Notes under the pieces: model-generated | Seen by the model: the letters and a program-made list of their open reading frames with translations, nothing else | What the model was told of the DNA's origin: nothing | The model's database searches: none | Assembly: GCA_029242715.1 (NCBI GenBank) | Contig: JAQWTL010000012.1 | Location: 124,001 to 188,000, forward strand | Reading direction: 5' to 3' | From: Phycisphaerales bacterium | GTDB lineage: Bacteria; Planctomycetota; Phycisphaerae; Phycisphaerales; SM1A02 | Length of the DNA stretch: 64,000 nucleotides | Part shown: piece after piece, positions 16,699-26,279 of the stretch | Position numbering within the stretch: the first letter of the stretch is position 1 | Layout: the number at the start of each line of letters is the position of its first letter | Translations under genes and position numbers: made by a program

Positions 16699-18509
16699 TC
16701 ATCCTGGTCCAGGGCGGACTGGTAGCTGCGCATCAGATGTGACCGTGTCACCAGGCCGATGATGGTTTGATCTTCTTCATCAAGTACAGCCAGGGAATCA
16801 GCATCGCATCGTGAGAACTTCTGCAGTACGACATCCAGTGATTCGTCCGGGGTCACCGTGGGCAGCTTGCTTCGCTGCAGTTCATTGACCTGCAAGAGCG
16901 GGATGGCTTCCCGGTAGACCAGGGCCGCTTTGAGGTCCTCAGCAGTGACCATGCCAGCGTAATTCCCTTCCTCATCAACGACCACGAAGTCCATGGCTCC
17001 GCTTTTTTCAGTCAACTTCAGAAGTGTGGCGGCCGTTTCGGAACTCGGAACCGTGGTGGCCTTCTTGATGGACAGGTCGGAAACAGTCATCTTTCGGAGG
17101 ATCGTCAGATCGCTCATGGAGCCTGATCGCAATCCAGCTGCGCGGAGTTTGTCGCTGTAGATGCTGTCGCGGCAGAGCCAGCGTGCAAGCAGAGTACTCA
17201 CGACTGCTGCGAACATGAGAGGCATGATGACATCGTAGGAGCGAGTCAGTTCATAGACGATCAGGATGGCCGTCAGTGGTGCGTGTGTTGTGGCGGCGAC
17301 GACAGCAGCCATTCCAACCAGGGCGAACTGCGCAGGTGTTCCGTTGGGGAGCCATCCCATTGCGTCAACGCCGATTCCGACAGCGCCGCCGACGCTGGCG
17401 CCAATCAGAAGTGAGGGGGCGAACAGGCCGCCTGCGCCGCCTGAGCCGATGGTCAGGGACGTGCCCAGAAGCTTCAGGCCGAAGGTGGCCAACAACACCA
17501 ATGCCAGCAGGCCCGCGCCTTCATCAAGCTGGCCAGTTTCCATGTTTTCGTAGAGCTCGGGCTGCAGCAGTGAAGTGATGGTGGAATAGCCATTGCCATA
17601 GAAGTAGGGGAGTTGCTCCAGGCCGGCAAACAACACGGCGCCGAGTCCAAGGCAACCAAGCAGTAAACCACCCACTGCAGGTTTCAAGAGGAGCGGAACC
17701 GGCAGCTTTTCAAAGAACTTCGAGACCCATTGAAGGCAACGAATGAAGCCTACTGCAGCAAGTCCACAAAGAACTCCGAGCATCAGATAGAGGGGGAGGA
17801 CTGAAATATGGAAATTCCCGTCATGCTGGGCGAATCCTTCACCAAGCTCAAAGATGGCCTGGTCATGCAAGATGCCCTGGGTTGCCGCAGCGGCTACCAC
17901 TGAAGCAATCACGATCGGCGTGAACGTGCGAAGTGAAAAGTCTCGAAGCAGAATCTCCATGACAAAGAAAATGCCTGCGATGGGTGCGTTGAACACCGCG
18001 GCAATGCCAGCAGCAGCGCCACATCCCAGAAGCGTTGTCGTAGTCTGCGTACTCGAGTGAATGAGTCTTGCACTGTTAGAGCCAAACACGCCACCGATCG
18101 TCGCGATAGGGCCTTCGGCACCAGCTGAGCCACCCGAGGCAATGGTTAGGGAGGAGTTGATCCATTGCTGAAGCGCAACCTTCAGGCGTATCCGGCCTCG
18201 CTGTCTCCTGACGCCGTAGATGATGGTGGTGACGCCGGGGCCCACATTAGGGGCACGGATGATTGCCCTGACCAGCCCTACAAGCAGTCCACCAACTGCC
18301 GGGGCCAACAGGATCACAAGCCAGAAGAGCGGAGATTTGGCGAGTGCATCACCGGCAAATTCGGCCCATCTCAAGGGGGCGATGAACAGTGTTGCTACCA
18401 AGGCCATCAGCAGTCCGATAGCGACAGCAGCGACAAGCAGGTGCCAGTCACGGCGAAAGCCCAGCCGATGGCTTAGGCGGCGGATCAGCCTGGTGGTGGA
18501 GATGGTCAT
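16695..18509 (-). CDS. ClC family chloride channel/antiporter with C-terminal CBS pair
   Basis: A 604-residue ClC protein. The membrane domain (residues ~20-445) carries G-S-A-G-A-E-G-P near 142, where the Glu matches the gating glutamate of Cl-/H+ exchangers. A-A-G-I-A-A-V-F-N-A-P-I-A-G-I-F-F follows near 170 and the second ion-path motif G-S-G-G-A-G-G-L-F-A-P-S-L near 360. The selectivity motif that is G-S-G-I-P in EriC is replaced by another sequence, so ion preference is uncertain. Two CBS domains follow (~475-530 and ~545-600), known in the family to sense adenine nucleotides. It is the first gene of an operon with rnpA, yidD and the FAH hydrolase. The promoter should lie in 18510-18707, shared divergently with rpoZ. 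Confidence 0.93.
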   Translation of the reverse strand: MTISTTRLIRRLSHRLGFRRDWHLLVAAVAIGLLMALVATLFIAPLRWAEFAGDALAKSPLFWLVILLAPAVGGLLVGLVRAIIRAPNVGPGVTTIIYGVRRQRGRIRLKVALQQWINSSLTIASGGSAGAEGPIATIGGVFGSNSARLIHSSTQTTTTLLGCGAAAGIAAVFNAPIAGIFFVMEILLRDFSLRTFTPIVIASVVAAAATQGILHDQAIFELGEGFAQHDGNFHISVLPLYLMLGVLCGLAAVGFIRCLQWVSKFFEKLPVPLLLKPAVGGLLLGCLGLGAVLFAGLEQLPYFYGNGYSTITSLLQPELYENMETGQLDEGAGLLALVLLATFGLKLLGTSLTIGSGGAGGLFAPSLLIGASVGGAVGIGVDAMGWLPNGTPAQFALVGMAAVVAATTHAPLTAILIVYELTRSYDVIMPLMFAAVVSTLLARWLCRDSIYSDKLRAAGLRSGSMSDLTILRKMTVSDLSIKKATTVPSSETAATLLKLTEKSGAMDFVVVDEEGNYAGMVTAEDLKAALVYREAIPLLQVNELQRSKLPTVTPDESLDVVLQKFSRCDADSLAVLDEEDQTIIGLVTRSHLMRSYQSALDQDD

Positions 18510-18707
18510 GGGAAGTAGAAGGGGGGTTCTCCGCGACCGCTATCGGCCAAAAGTCCGGCAGGATACCACCCATGAGGCCTTATGGCCTTCCAGAATCGAC
18601 AACCAGCCTTGAATGGGGTAAGATGCCCGACTTGGCCGATTTGGGCCGTCTTTTGGCCCCAGGGTTCGCCACTTCCATGGCCGGGCAAATGGTTGGAGCA
18701 CCAGGAC

Positions 18708-18953
18708 ATGATTGAAGCATTGCGAAGCGACGACATCATCCACCGCATGGGCGGTCGGTTCAAGCTGTGTGCGTTGATCCAGCGGCGGCTCAAGGAGCTG
18801 GTCGTGGATGGCGCTCGACCGCTCGTTGAGCGTGAAGGTCGCACAGATCTTGAGCTGGTCATCGAGGAAATCACCCAAGGCAAGATCATCCCCGAGTGGG
18901 TTGATGCCACGGACGACGACTGCTCCGATGGGCCTGGCTGGCCTGTGGACTAA
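18708..18953 (+). CDS. rpoZ: DNA-directed RNA polymerase omega subunit (divergent, planctomycete-type)
   Basis: An 81-residue protein. ATG 18708 has GGAG at 18695-18698 nine bases upstream; the longer frame from 18582 is not protein-like. The core pattern G-G-R-F-K-L-C-A-L-I-Q-R-R-L-K-E-L-V followed by G-A-R-P-L-V matches omega in this phylum: a helix that clamps the beta-prime C-terminus, then R-P-L-V. E-L-V-I-E-E-I-T-Q-G-K-I replaces the usual A-L-R-E-I-x-x-G-K-I ending. The following gene is a CoaC flavoprotein, and rpoZ-coaBC is a common bacterial gene order, which supports the call. The acidic C-terminus (D-D-D-C-S-D-G-P-G-W) is extra. Confidence 0.8.
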   Translation: MIEALRSDDIIHRMGGRFKLCALIQRRLKELVVDGARPLVEREGRTDLELVIEEITQGKIIPEWVDATDDDCSDGPGWPVD

Positions 18954-18995
18954 AGTCGCCGGCTCGACGGCACTTTCCCCGGGAGACCGGGCTTC

Positions 18996-19571
18996 ATGGC
19001 TACTCAGAATCGAACATCTGAATCCAGGCAGATCCTGATCGGGATCTGTGGTGGTATTGCGGCCTACAAGATGGCCGAGGTCGTGAGCACTCTCGTCAAG
19101 CGTGGCGATGAAGTGACCGTTGCGATGACTCGCGATGCGACACGCTTCATCGGAGAGGTCACATTCCAGTCACTCAGTGGGCGTCCTGTCTACACGGACC
19201 CCTGGTCTCACTCTGAATCGCTTGAGTCGCCTCACATCGCCTTGGCCAGGCAGGCTGATGTCATGCTGGTATCACCATGCACCATGGACATGCTGGCTCG
19301 CCTGGTTGCTGGCCATGCGGATGATGCGGTCAGTCTCTTGGCCGCCTCCATCGATCGAAGCGTTTGTCCTGTGCTGTTGGCGCCATCGATGAACGAAACC
19401 ATGCTTGCTCAGCCGTCTACTCGACGCAATCTTGGCCAACTTGCGGAGGATGGTTTCAGGGTCATCGAGCCCGGAACAGGCTGGCAAGCCTGTCGGACCG
19501 AAGGTGCTGGCAGGCTGCCAGAGCCCAGTGAACTGGTATCCGCCTTGGATGCCGCGATTGGGACCTCCTGA
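18996..19571 (+). CDS. coaC: Phosphopantothenoylcysteine decarboxylase (stand-alone CoaC flavoprotein)
   Basis: A 191-residue HFCD-family flavoprotein that decarboxylates 4'-phosphopantothenoylcysteine in coenzyme A synthesis, using FMN. Seen: I-L-I-G-I-C-G-G-I-A-A-Y-K near residues 13-25, the catalytic His in S-P-H-I-A-L-A, the substrate-binding A-P-S-M-N-E-T-M motif near 130, and A-C-R-T-E-G-A-G-R-L-P-E-P, which carries the active-site Cys and flap. Length equals the decarboxylase domain only; the CoaB synthetase domain usually fused behind it in bacteria is absent, and a terminator follows. CoaB must be elsewhere. The gene lies 42 bases after rpoZ, presumably in one transcript. Confidence 0.9.
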   Translation: MATQNRTSESRQILIGICGGIAAYKMAEVVSTLVKRGDEVTVAMTRDATRFIGEVTFQSLSGRPVYTDPWSHSESLESPHIALARQADVMLVSPCTMDMLARLVAGHADDAVSLLAASIDRSVCPVLLAPSMNETMLAQPSTRRNLGQLAEDGFRVIEPGTGWQACRTEGAGRLPEPSELVSALDAAIGTS

Positions 19572-19605
19572 GCAGCTCGGACTGTTGATCTTGAATCATT
19601 GACAA

Positions 19606-19640
19606 GGCCCCGAGCGTCGAGACGCCCGGGGCCTGTTTTA
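19606..19640. terminator. Intrinsic terminator between coaC and rpoD
   Basis: A GC-rich hairpin: GGCCCCG, one mismatch, GCGTC, a two-base loop region, GACGC, one mismatch, CGGGGCC, followed by TGTTTTA. It separates convergent coaC (+) and rpoD (-) and could serve both strands. Confidence 0.8.
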
Positions 19641-19660
19641 TTTCAGGATGAAAGCAGGTT

Positions 19661-21514
19661 CTATTCCTGGTCTTTCTGCTGCTCGTCTATGAAGCTGGAG
19701 AGCCTTCTTCGACGGACAGGATGCTGGAGCTTCCGGATGGCCTTGGATTCAACCTGCCGGACGCGTTCGCGGGTGACCTTGAAGATCCTTCCGACTTCTT
19801 CCAACGTGTAGGTGTAGCCATCACCAATGCCGTACCGAAGCTTGAGAATCTCTCGTTCTCGGTAGGTCAATGTCTTGAGGACATCGTTGATCCGGCTTCG
19901 GAGCATCTCGCTGGTAGCGGTTTCGGAAGGGGTTTCCTGTCGCTCGTCTTCGATGAAGTCGCCGAACTGGGAATCCTCGGACTCGCCCACCGGTCGATCG
20001 AGGCTGATGGGGTGCCGTGAGATCTTCATGACGCGTCGTGTTTCCTCGACACTCATGTTGGCCTGTTCAGCAAGTTCCTCGATGGTAGGCTCGCGACCGA
20101 TCGCCTGCAGCAGGCGTTTCTGGATCGTGCGAAGCTTCGACATGGTCTCGATCATGTGGACTGGTACACGGATCGTGCGGGCATGGTCGGCGATGGCCCT
20201 GGTAATGGCCTGCCTGATCCACCACGTTGCATACGTGGAGAACTTGTAGCCTCGCATGTACTCGTACTTGTCAACAGCTCGCATGAGCCCGGTGTTGCCT
20301 TCCTGGATGATGTCAAGGAAAGGCAGGCCGCGATTGCGATACTTCTTGGCAATCGAGACCACGAGGCGGAGGTTGCCGCCGCTGAGATCTCGCTTGGCCT
20401 GCTCGTACTCCTCAAAGACTTCCTCGATACCTCGCAGTCGTTCGGTGAGGTCCTCAGGGGATTCCTGCACGAGACCACGGAGCCCCATGAATTCTTCTCG
20501 CATGGCCTGGATGTCTTCTGGATGATGTCGCTCAGGGTTCTTTTCTGCTCGATCGAGTTCGCGGGTCAAGTCCTTGATCTTCCTGGAAATCGACTGGATC
20601 TTGCGAAGCAGAGGCTGGATTCGAGCTGTACGCAGGCAACATTCCTCCAGGAGTGTTGCGATCTTGCGACGGCGGTTGTTCATCCGTTCAAGGATCCGCT
20701 CGCTGGCTTCCGGTTCCTGCTCGATGGTGCCCCAGTCCTGTTCATTCAGTTCGAGCAGGGCTCGGATCGTGACGAGGTTGATCGGGATCCGCTTGGCGAC
20801 CTTTTCCTTGGCATTGGTCTCGGCTGTTGAGATACGCATCGTGCGATCAAAGGGGAGATCTCCCTGATGCACCTGCTGCAGAACCTCGACGGCCTGGGCA
20901 GCCGCGTAGTCGCACTCAAGAACCTTGCGGCGGAAGATCATCCTGGTCGTCTCGATCTTCTTGGCAAGTCGGATTTCCTCTTCCCGTGTCAGCAGGGGAA
21001 TAGTGCCCATCTGGGTCAGATACATTCTGATGGGGTCATCAATTCGCTTTGAACCAGCAGCCTCCATGTTTTCGGTGATTTCGGCAGCTTCTGATTCATC
21101 GAGCAGTTCGTCATTGGCATCAACGACTCCACCGTCTTCATCATCCTGGCCGTCTTCGCTGGATCCGGATTGCTGTTCGACCTGGGTATTGGTGAGGCCG
21201 AATGTTCGGAACGGACTGTCTCGCTTGAACTTCAGGTTCGTCTGAAGAGGCGCGTAGAAGGGCAGGCCTCTTCGCAGGCGAGGGTCCTCATAGTTGAGGC
21301 ATTCAATCCCGAGTTCCTTCATCAGTTGGAGAAGTTCATCGATCTTGTCCGGACGAACCATTTCGTCAGGCAAGGCGGTATTGAGCTCCTCGTAGCTGAT
21401 CCACGTCCGTTTCTCGCCATGGAGAAGTAGATCGCGGATAGAGGGGTGCATTGGGGGCAAGGTAGCTTTCACTGTTCGTCCTTCCGGTGTCGATCCCAGG
21501 CACGTTGGGATCAT
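19661..21514 (-). CDS. rpoD: Primary RNA polymerase sigma factor, sigma-70 family
   Basis: A 617-residue housekeeping sigma factor. Region 1.1-like N-terminus (I-S-Y-E-E-L-N-x-A-L-P); region 1.2 [16 protein letters not shown] near residue 160; then a long charged non-conserved insert (~200-380). Region 2 follows with [16 protein letters not shown] and the -10 recognition helix [17 protein letters not shown], region 3 (H-M-I-E-T-M-S-K), and region 4 with [10 protein letters not shown] and the -35 helix [10 protein letters not shown]. An internal ATG at 21451 (596 residues) starts just before the conserved part and is an equally possible start; neither has a strong ribosome binding site. It lies directly downstream of dnaG, the classic macromolecular-synthesis operon order. 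Confidence 0.95.
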   Translation of the reverse strand: MIPTCLGSTPEGRTVKATLPPMHPSIRDLLLHGEKRTWISYEELNTALPDEMVRPDKIDELLQLMKELGIECLNYEDPRLRRGLPFYAPLQTNLKFKRDSPFRTFGLTNTQVEQQSGSSEDGQDDEDGGVVDANDELLDESEAAEITENMEAAGSKRIDDPIRMYLTQMGTIPLLTREEEIRLAKKIETTRMIFRRKVLECDYAAAQAVEVLQQVHQGDLPFDRTMRISTAETNAKEKVAKRIPINLVTIRALLELNEQDWGTIEQEPEASERILERMNNRRRKIATLLEECCLRTARIQPLLRKIQSISRKIKDLTRELDRAEKNPERHHPEDIQAMREEFMGLRGLVQESPEDLTERLRGIEEVFEEYEQAKRDLSGGNLRLVVSIAKKYRNRGLPFLDIIQEGNTGLMRAVDKYEYMRGYKFSTYATWWIRQAITRAIADHARTIRVPVHMIETMSKLRTIQKRLLQAIGREPTIEELAEQANMSVEETRRVMKISRHPISLDRPVGESEDSQFGDFIEDERQETPSETATSEMLRSRINDVLKTLTYREREILKLRYGIGDGYTYTLEEVGRIFKVTRERVRQVESKAIRKLQHPVRRRRLSSFIDEQQKDQE

Positions 21515-21526
21515 CTGTCTCTTAAT

Positions 21527-21541
21527 CGCCGCTTCGCGGCG
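21527..21541. repeat. Short GC-rich hairpin between dnaG and rpoD
   Basis: CGCCGC and GCGGCG enclose a three-base loop in the 40-base gap between the dnaG stop and the rpoD start. There is no T-run after it on the minus strand. It may be an mRNA processing or attenuation hairpin within the dnaG-rpoD transcript, as processing between these genes is known in other bacteria. This role is inferred. Confidence 0.4.
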
Positions 21542-21554
21542 GTTTCGGTGTGTT

Positions 21555-23393
21555 CTAATCGTTTCCAGTTGATCTCAGGATAGCGCTGGCACGTCGCTTG
21601 CGCGTCCCGAGATCCTTGATGACATCTGCTGGTGTTCGCTCATCAGTGTCGTCGCGATTCCGCCAGTCAGACAGTTCTTGTCTAAGTACTTCCTCCTGAA
21701 CGCGATCATCGAGTGCCGCAATGGCTCGCAGGAGAGGGTGTTCTGTTGTGGTCTCATCGGAATCCTTCGCCAGCCTTTCACCGATGAAGTAAAGCCGTGA
21801 GGCCAATTCCCGGTGCGACTCGTCGTCCAGTCTTCCGAGAACGGCTTGCATGGTTGGTAGATTCGCCTGGAGGAGGTCCTCCATTGTGTTGGCCAGTGCC
21901 TGGTGGGCTGGATCAAAGAATCGATCTGCGGACAGGACCGCTGCAGAGGCAAGGCCGGTTTCCTTGAGGCTCTCGGGCCGAAAGAGAAGAACGGCCAGCA
22001 GATCACGTTCAGCGATCTGCCTCGCGCCAGTTGTGCGTTGTTCGTTCTCGGCAACAGGTTGCGAGGCAGCCTTGGCGGGAGTCCTTCGAAGCAGGGCATC
22101 GACGTCTCTTGGGGCAACAGCCATCACTTCAGCGATACGGTTGACGAGCATGGATCTCCGGAGCCCATCGACCTCGTTCAATCCAAGACCGCGGAGTGTC
22201 TCGATGAACTGTTCAAGCGTTCGTTGGCGTGCAGAGAGGCCTTTCGTATCGTCCAGCCGTTCCTGGAATCGTTCCAGGAGGTACTCGATGGCATCCCTGG
22301 AGGCCTCGACGGCTTGATAGAAGCGTTGTTTTCCATCACTTGTTCGAAGCATGTCGTCAGGGTCCTGGCCTTGTTCCAGGACACAGATCCCTACATCGAC
22401 AGGATGACGGAAGACGTTGCGAACGGCACGTTCAGCAGCATTGCGTCCAGCCTCGTCACCATCGAAGACCAGAACGATCCGGTCGCAGAGTCTTGCAAGC
22501 TTTCGAACATGTTCATCGGTCATGGCCGTTCCAAGAGTCCCGACCACGTTTTCGATACCAGCTCCATGGCAGGCGATCACGTCCGTGTAGCCCTCGGTGA
22601 CGATAGCCACGCGGGATTTCACGATCGAAGCCCTGGCCAGGTGCAGGCCGTAGAGAGTTCGACCCTTATGGAACAGGTCATGTTCCTGTGAGTTGAGGTA
22701 CTTGGGTTGATCATCATCAGAGAGCGCTCGGGCTCCAAAGGCGATGGGGTTTCCAGTTTCATCGTGGATGGGAAAGATCAGCCGATTTCGGAACGTGTCA
22801 TAGGAGCCGTCGCCTTCATTTCGCTTCTTGAGAAGCCCCGAGGCAACAAGAACCTTTTCCGGAAGCTCCGGGCCCAGCAGGGCGTTTCTCAGGGAATCCC
22901 AGCCGGCAGGGGCTGCGCCAAGTTCAAATCGTTCAACCATCTCAGGGGCAATGCCACGTTGCTTGATCGTATCTCGGGCTTGCTTTCCAGCATCTTCTTC
23001 AAGTGATTTGCAGAAGAAGTCACATGCAGCCTTGGCAGCCTTGCGAAGCCATGTCTTGCGGTCAGCGGTGTTGCGAGCGGCCGGATCGGATCGACCGGTC
23101 TGTTCGATCTGCATTCCGACACGATCCGCGAGGAACTCGACGGCTTCTGCGAAGTTCTTCTGCAGGTGCTCCTGCACGAATCTGAAGCAGTCACCGCTGG
23201 CTCCGCATGAATGACACTTGTAGAAATGGTTGCCTTTGTGGGTGACCACCGCAAATGAGGGGTTCGAGTCATCATGGAATGGACATAGCCCAACATGCTC
23301 ACGCCCCTTGGGCGTCAGCACGATGTGCTCACCGATCAGTGCCGCGAGATCAGTCAGCTCGCGGACTCGGTCGATATCAGTCTGCTCAAACAT
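21555..23393 (-). CDS. dnaG: DNA primase
   Basis: A 612-residue DnaG that makes RNA primers at the replication fork. ATG 23393 ([11 protein letters not shown]) is chosen over longer in-frame starts because the family begins close to this point. The CHC2 zinc finger is intact: L-C-P-F-H-D-D ... Y-K-C-H-S-C-G (residues ~38-62). The TOPRIM core shows V-T-E-G-Y-T-D-V near 268 and V-F-D-G-D-E-A-G near 315, carrying the metal-binding acidic residues. The C-terminal helicase-interaction part is divergent. Upstream is a long leader with a perfect -10 hexamer (see separate entry). It is followed by rpoD. Confidence 0.95.
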   Translation of the reverse strand: MFEQTDIDRVRELTDLAALIGEHIVLTPKGREHVGLCPFHDDSNPSFAVVTHKGNHFYKCHSCGASGDCFRFVQEHLQKNFAEAVEFLADRVGMQIEQTGRSDPAARNTADRKTWLRKAAKAACDFFCKSLEEDAGKQARDTIKQRGIAPEMVERFELGAAPAGWDSLRNALLGPELPEKVLVASGLLKKRNEGDGSYDTFRNRLIFPIHDETGNPIAFGARALSDDDQPKYLNSQEHDLFHKGRTLYGLHLARASIVKSRVAIVTEGYTDVIACHGAGIENVVGTLGTAMTDEHVRKLARLCDRIVLVFDGDEAGRNAAERAVRNVFRHPVDVGICVLEQGQDPDDMLRTSDGKQRFYQAVEASRDAIEYLLERFQERLDDTKGLSARQRTLEQFIETLRGLGLNEVDGLRRSMLVNRIAEVMAVAPRDVDALLRRTPAKAASQPVAENEQRTTGARQIAERDLLAVLLFRPESLKETGLASAAVLSADRFFDPAHQALANTMEDLLQANLPTMQAVLGRLDDESHRELASRLYFIGERLAKDSDETTTEHPLLRAIAALDDRVQEEVLRQELSDWRNRDDTDERTPADVIKDLGTRKRRASAILRSTGND

Positions 23394-23845
23394 GATGCTT
23401 CTGGGGAAAATCTGCATGGAGGACGAATGGACTCCATGGATCAAGAACAGCAGATGGCCCCAAACTCTCCTCGGCCTGGTCTCAAATCCTGGCGACCAGT
23501 GTGATGCCTTCATTCATTCATTGAAAAAGCGTTTATGCCCAATCCCAAGATGCCGAACTGATATCAAGGGTTCTGCGGGCGTGACCGCTTCCATACGACA
23601 GAAGATTGAATTTTTTGCGGACCGAGGAAGTCGGTTGTAGTGGGAGTCCCAAGTTCAAGGCGAAGAGGGTTGCCTTGGCTTGGAGGGATACACCCCATGG
23701 GTACTTCGGTCGCAGTAATTATAGCTTATTCCTGCAATGGCTCAGGGCAAATTACATCCGGCAATACCGTCCGAGAAAATGCAAAAAAAAGCCATGAGGA
23801 CAGCCCATGAGTTCGTCATTTCGCATTCAAAGGGGATCTAGGGGG
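23394..23845 (-). promoter_or_regulatory. 452-base intergenic region: promoter and structured leader upstream of dnaG
   Basis: No convincing gene lies here; rpsU, often upstream of dnaG, is absent. On the minus strand TATAAT (plus-strand 23718-23723) is a perfect -10 box. Candidate -35 elements are poor: TTGCCC is 21 bases away. Transcription from it would give a leader of about 315 bases before dnaG. Just downstream (plus 23649-23683) is a two-part stem, CCAAG/CTTGG enclosing AAGGC/GCCTT with a 10-base loop. The leader could regulate dnaG-rpoD or could contain a small RNA. An eight-A run (23783-23790) lies further upstream. Start and structure are inferred from sequence only. Confidence 0.45.
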
Positions 23846-24127
23846 TCAACCCTGTCCAGCAGCCAGTTTCTGCTTTCGGGTGTATCCGTACTTTCGCTTG
23901 AGTGGTTTGACCACTAATCCATTGCGAATGGCTCTTGTAGAGGCTTTCACGCGGGTTGGCGCGCCATCCACGATAGCGGTGACCGTCTGGATGTTTGGCT
24001 TGAACTTCCGTCGGCTAAGGCCAGAAATCTTCAGGCCAATACCGCCTTGATGCTTAGGGCGACCGCGATAGCAGATCTTGCGGCCAGTGGTCGTTCGTTT
24101 ACCGGTGAAGTGGCATACGCGAGGCAT
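23846..24127 (-). CDS. rpmB: 50S ribosomal protein L28
   Basis: A 93-residue basic protein beginning M-P-R-V-C-H-F-T-G-K-R-T-T-T-G, the typical L28 start (a zinc-type L28 would have a second Cys pair; here Cys5 has C19 only). The middle S-R-R-K-F-K-P-N-I-Q and the end part V-K-A-S-T-R-A-I-R-N-G-L-V are family-typical. L28 sits near the E-site of the large subunit. It lies alone between dnaG and clpX in the same orientation, with 148 bases upstream that may contain its promoter. Confidence 0.95.
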   Translation of the reverse strand: MPRVCHFTGKRTTTGRKICYRGRPKHQGGIGLKISGLSRRKFKPNIQTVTAIVDGAPTRVKASTRAIRNGLVVKPLKRKYGYTRKQKLAAGQG

Positions 24128-24275
24128 TGGATACGCTCCATGGAGCCCGGAAAGTCATTTCCCGGGGAATCGAGCAGTCTAGCAGGATGCTTGCTGATCG
24201 TCGAGATCAAACCCTGCCAAGGGGTCTTGGGGTCATATCGGGGCCTGAAAGGGTCTGGGAAGAGCCGGTTGGGGG

Positions 24276-25709
24276 TCAGGCGGATTCTTTGGCCGTCCGG
24301 CGAGGCAGTTCCTCGATGGTCAAACCTCTCTCGATGGACTCGGCGTCCAGGACATAGGTCACCCCAGCATTGTCCAGATCTGGCAGGTCATACATCAGGT
24401 TCAGCATGTACTCATCCAGAACAGCTCTCAGTGCCCTGGCTCCAGTGCCACGGGCCATGGCTCGCTCTGCAAGGAGCTTGAGTGAGTCATCTGTGAACTC
24501 AAGCCCGGCGCCCTCCAGTTGGAAGAGGTGCTGATACTGGCGAATGATGGCATTTTTGGGTTCGGTGAGGATTCGGACCATGTGCTCTGCTGACAAGGGC
24601 ATCAGTGGAGTGAGAACCGGAAGTCGGCCCACAAGTTCCGGAATCAGTCCGAATTGAAGTACGTCCTGGGGAGTGATCTGTCCTAGTAGTTCGCAGGATT
24701 CCTGCTGTGGCAAACTACTCGTGACAACAGCCGTATCAGCGGAGAAGCCGATGCGTTGTCGACCCAGTCGCTTCTGGATCAGGTCTCCGATTCCTTCGAA
24801 GGATCCACCGCAGACGAACAGGATATGAGTCGTATCCATCTGGATGTACTGCTGTTCAGGGTGCTTTCGGCCGCCTTGTGGTGGCACGTTGGCAACCACG
24901 CCTTCCAGCATCTTGAGCAATGACTGCTGGACACCTTCGCCCGAAACGTCACGGGTGATGGAGACGTTGTTTGATGTCTTGCCGATCTTGTCGATTTCAT
25001 CGATGTAGATGATGCCTCGCTGGGCGGCATCCAGATCGTAATCTGCTGACTGAAGCAGCTTGAGCAGGAGGTTCTCGACGTCCTCGCCTACGTAGCCTGC
25101 TTCTGTCAGTGTCGTGGCATCACCAATGGCAAATGGCACATTGAGGATCTTGGCTAATGTTCTGGCCAGGAGAGTTTTGCCTGTACCAGTCGGGCCGATC
25201 ATCAGGACATTCGACTTGTCCAGTTCGACATCCGAATCCTCGTTCTCAAGGTGGCTCAATCGCTTGTAGTGATTGTGAACCGCGACAGAGAGTGTCCGCT
25301 TGGCTTCTTTCTGGCCAATGATGTACTGGTCGAGGAACTCGTTGATCTGCCTTGGGGAGGGGATGGTTGTAAACAGCGGTCGAGAGCTGCTCATCCGACG
25401 TTTTTCCTGCCGGAAGATGTTCTGGCAGAGATCTGTGCAGTTGGAACAGATATAGATGTCGTTGGGGCCTTCGACCATGGGGCCGACCTCTCGAGAGGTC
25501 TTGCCACAGAATGAGCAGGTGGTCACGCGACGACCTCGAAAGCCGCCATCATCGCCACCATCACCGCCATCCTGTGATCCACCGCCGCCGCCGCCGCCGC
25601 CACCGCCGCCAAATCCGCCGGGGCCTTCCGGTGAAAGATCTTGGGCACCAGCTGCTGCGATGAGCGTATCCAGTGGATCGGGAGTATCGGAATCGTTTCT
25701 TCGTGGCAT
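24276..25709 (-). CDS. clpX: ATP-dependent Clp protease ATP-binding subunit ClpX with polyglycine linker
   Basis: A 477-residue ClpX unfoldase, which recognises tagged proteins and feeds them to ClpP. ATG 25709 begins M-P-R-R-N-D-S-D; an upstream extension to 25790 is not conserved-looking. After ~35 residues comes a run of 11 glycines in a Gly/Asp-rich stretch, then the C4 zinc-binding domain (C-S-F-C-G-K ... I-C-S-N-C, residues ~63-92). The AAA+ core follows with Walker A G-P-T-G-T-G-K-T near 175, Walker [11 protein letters not shown] near 240, the pore and sensor regions, and Arg finger region [11 protein letters not shown]. Usual ClpX is ~420 residues; the excess is mostly the Gly-rich N-terminus. 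clpP is not adjacent. Confidence 0.95.
   Translation of the reverse strand: MPRRNDSDTPDPLDTLIAAAGAQDLSPEGPGGFGGGGGGGGGGGSQDGGDGGDDGGFRGRRVTTCSFCGKTSREVGPMVEGPNDIYICSNCTDLCQNIFRQEKRRMSSSRPLFTTIPSPRQINEFLDQYIIGQKEAKRTLSVAVHNHYKRLSHLENEDSDVELDKSNVLMIGPTGTGKTLLARTLAKILNVPFAIGDATTLTEAGYVGEDVENLLLKLLQSADYDLDAAQRGIIYIDEIDKIGKTSNNVSITRDVSGEGVQQSLLKMLEGVVANVPPQGGRKHPEQQYIQMDTTHILFVCGGSFEGIGDLIQKRLGRQRIGFSADTAVVTSSLPQQESCELLGQITPQDVLQFGLIPELVGRLPVLTPLMPLSAEHMVRILTEPKNAIIRQYQHLFQLEGAGLEFTDDSLKLLAERAMARGTGARALRAVLDEYMLNLMYDLPDLDNAGVTYVLDAESIERGLTIEELPRRTAKESA
25578..25610 (-). repeat. GGC/GCC trinucleotide run encoding 11 glycines in clpX
   Basis: Eleven consecutive glycine codons (mostly GGC on the coding strand) precede the ClpX zinc finger. 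Such a tract is prone to slippage and may vary in length between strains. Confidence 0.85.
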
Positions 25710-25940
25710 TGTGTTCAGGTCATCCTGCTCTTGACTGAATCCGCACAGTGTACCGCCTGCCTTGCATTCATACCCCGTAGTCTTATGCATGTAAGGGAGT
25801 CTGATGGTCCAAATGTGCCACGAATCGCCTGAAACGCGAATAGCTATCTGGAATGATCCATAAAGTTGATTCGGTCGGAATTGAACATTCCTGCTTGCCT
25901 AAAGGCGTTTTTTGATTTGGCAGGCCTGGGCGGCGATGGT

Positions 25941-26258
25941 TCAGCTGCCCTTGGGGGGGCTGCCGGGGCCTGAGGAGGTTACGCCAGCATCCTTGTGCAG
26001 GTGTTCACAGGCTTTCTTGAACTCTTCCTCGGTGAGCTCACCTTGATCTCGCATCTGTCGAAGTGTTTTGAGGTTGAAGGAGAGTGAGATCGTCTGGTCT
26101 TTTGAGGCGTGATATCGGCGGCGAATCGCAAGGATTACAAAGCCTCCGACCAGCACGGCTCCCAGGAGCAACATCAGCCACATGATGACTTCCAGGCTGA
26201 AGCCTTCAACTTTCTTTGCAGCTGTTGAACCAAGGTTGGCAGCCAGGGTATTGAACAT
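25941..26258 (-). CDS. Small membrane protein with C-terminal SHOCT domain
   Basis: A 105-residue protein with one membrane helix (W-L-M-L-L-L-G-A-V-L-V-G-G-F-V-I-L, residues ~27-44) and a C-terminal SHOCT-like motif (L-R-Q-M-R-D-Q-G-E-L-T-E-E-E-F, near 65-80). SHOCT is a short helical motif found at the ends of many bacterial membrane proteins, probably for oligomerisation. The N-terminal region should be extracytoplasmic and the SHOCT end cytoplasmic. It lies 21 bases after the tig stop and upstream of clpX, so it may be co-transcribed with chaperone genes. Specific function unknown. Confidence 0.8.
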   Translation of the reverse strand: MFNTLAANLGSTAAKKVEGFSLEVIMWLMLLLGAVLVGGFVILAIRRRYHASKDQTISLSFNLKTLRQMRDQGELTEEEFKKACEHLHKDAGVTSSGPGSPPKGS

Positions 26259-26279
26259 GGGGCTGTCCAGAGACCAGAG

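Noticed and set aside
23606-23797. Open frame of 63 codons on the plus strand in the dnaG upstream gap
   Set aside because: It has no ribosome binding site, covers the probable dnaG promoter and shows no recognisable motif.
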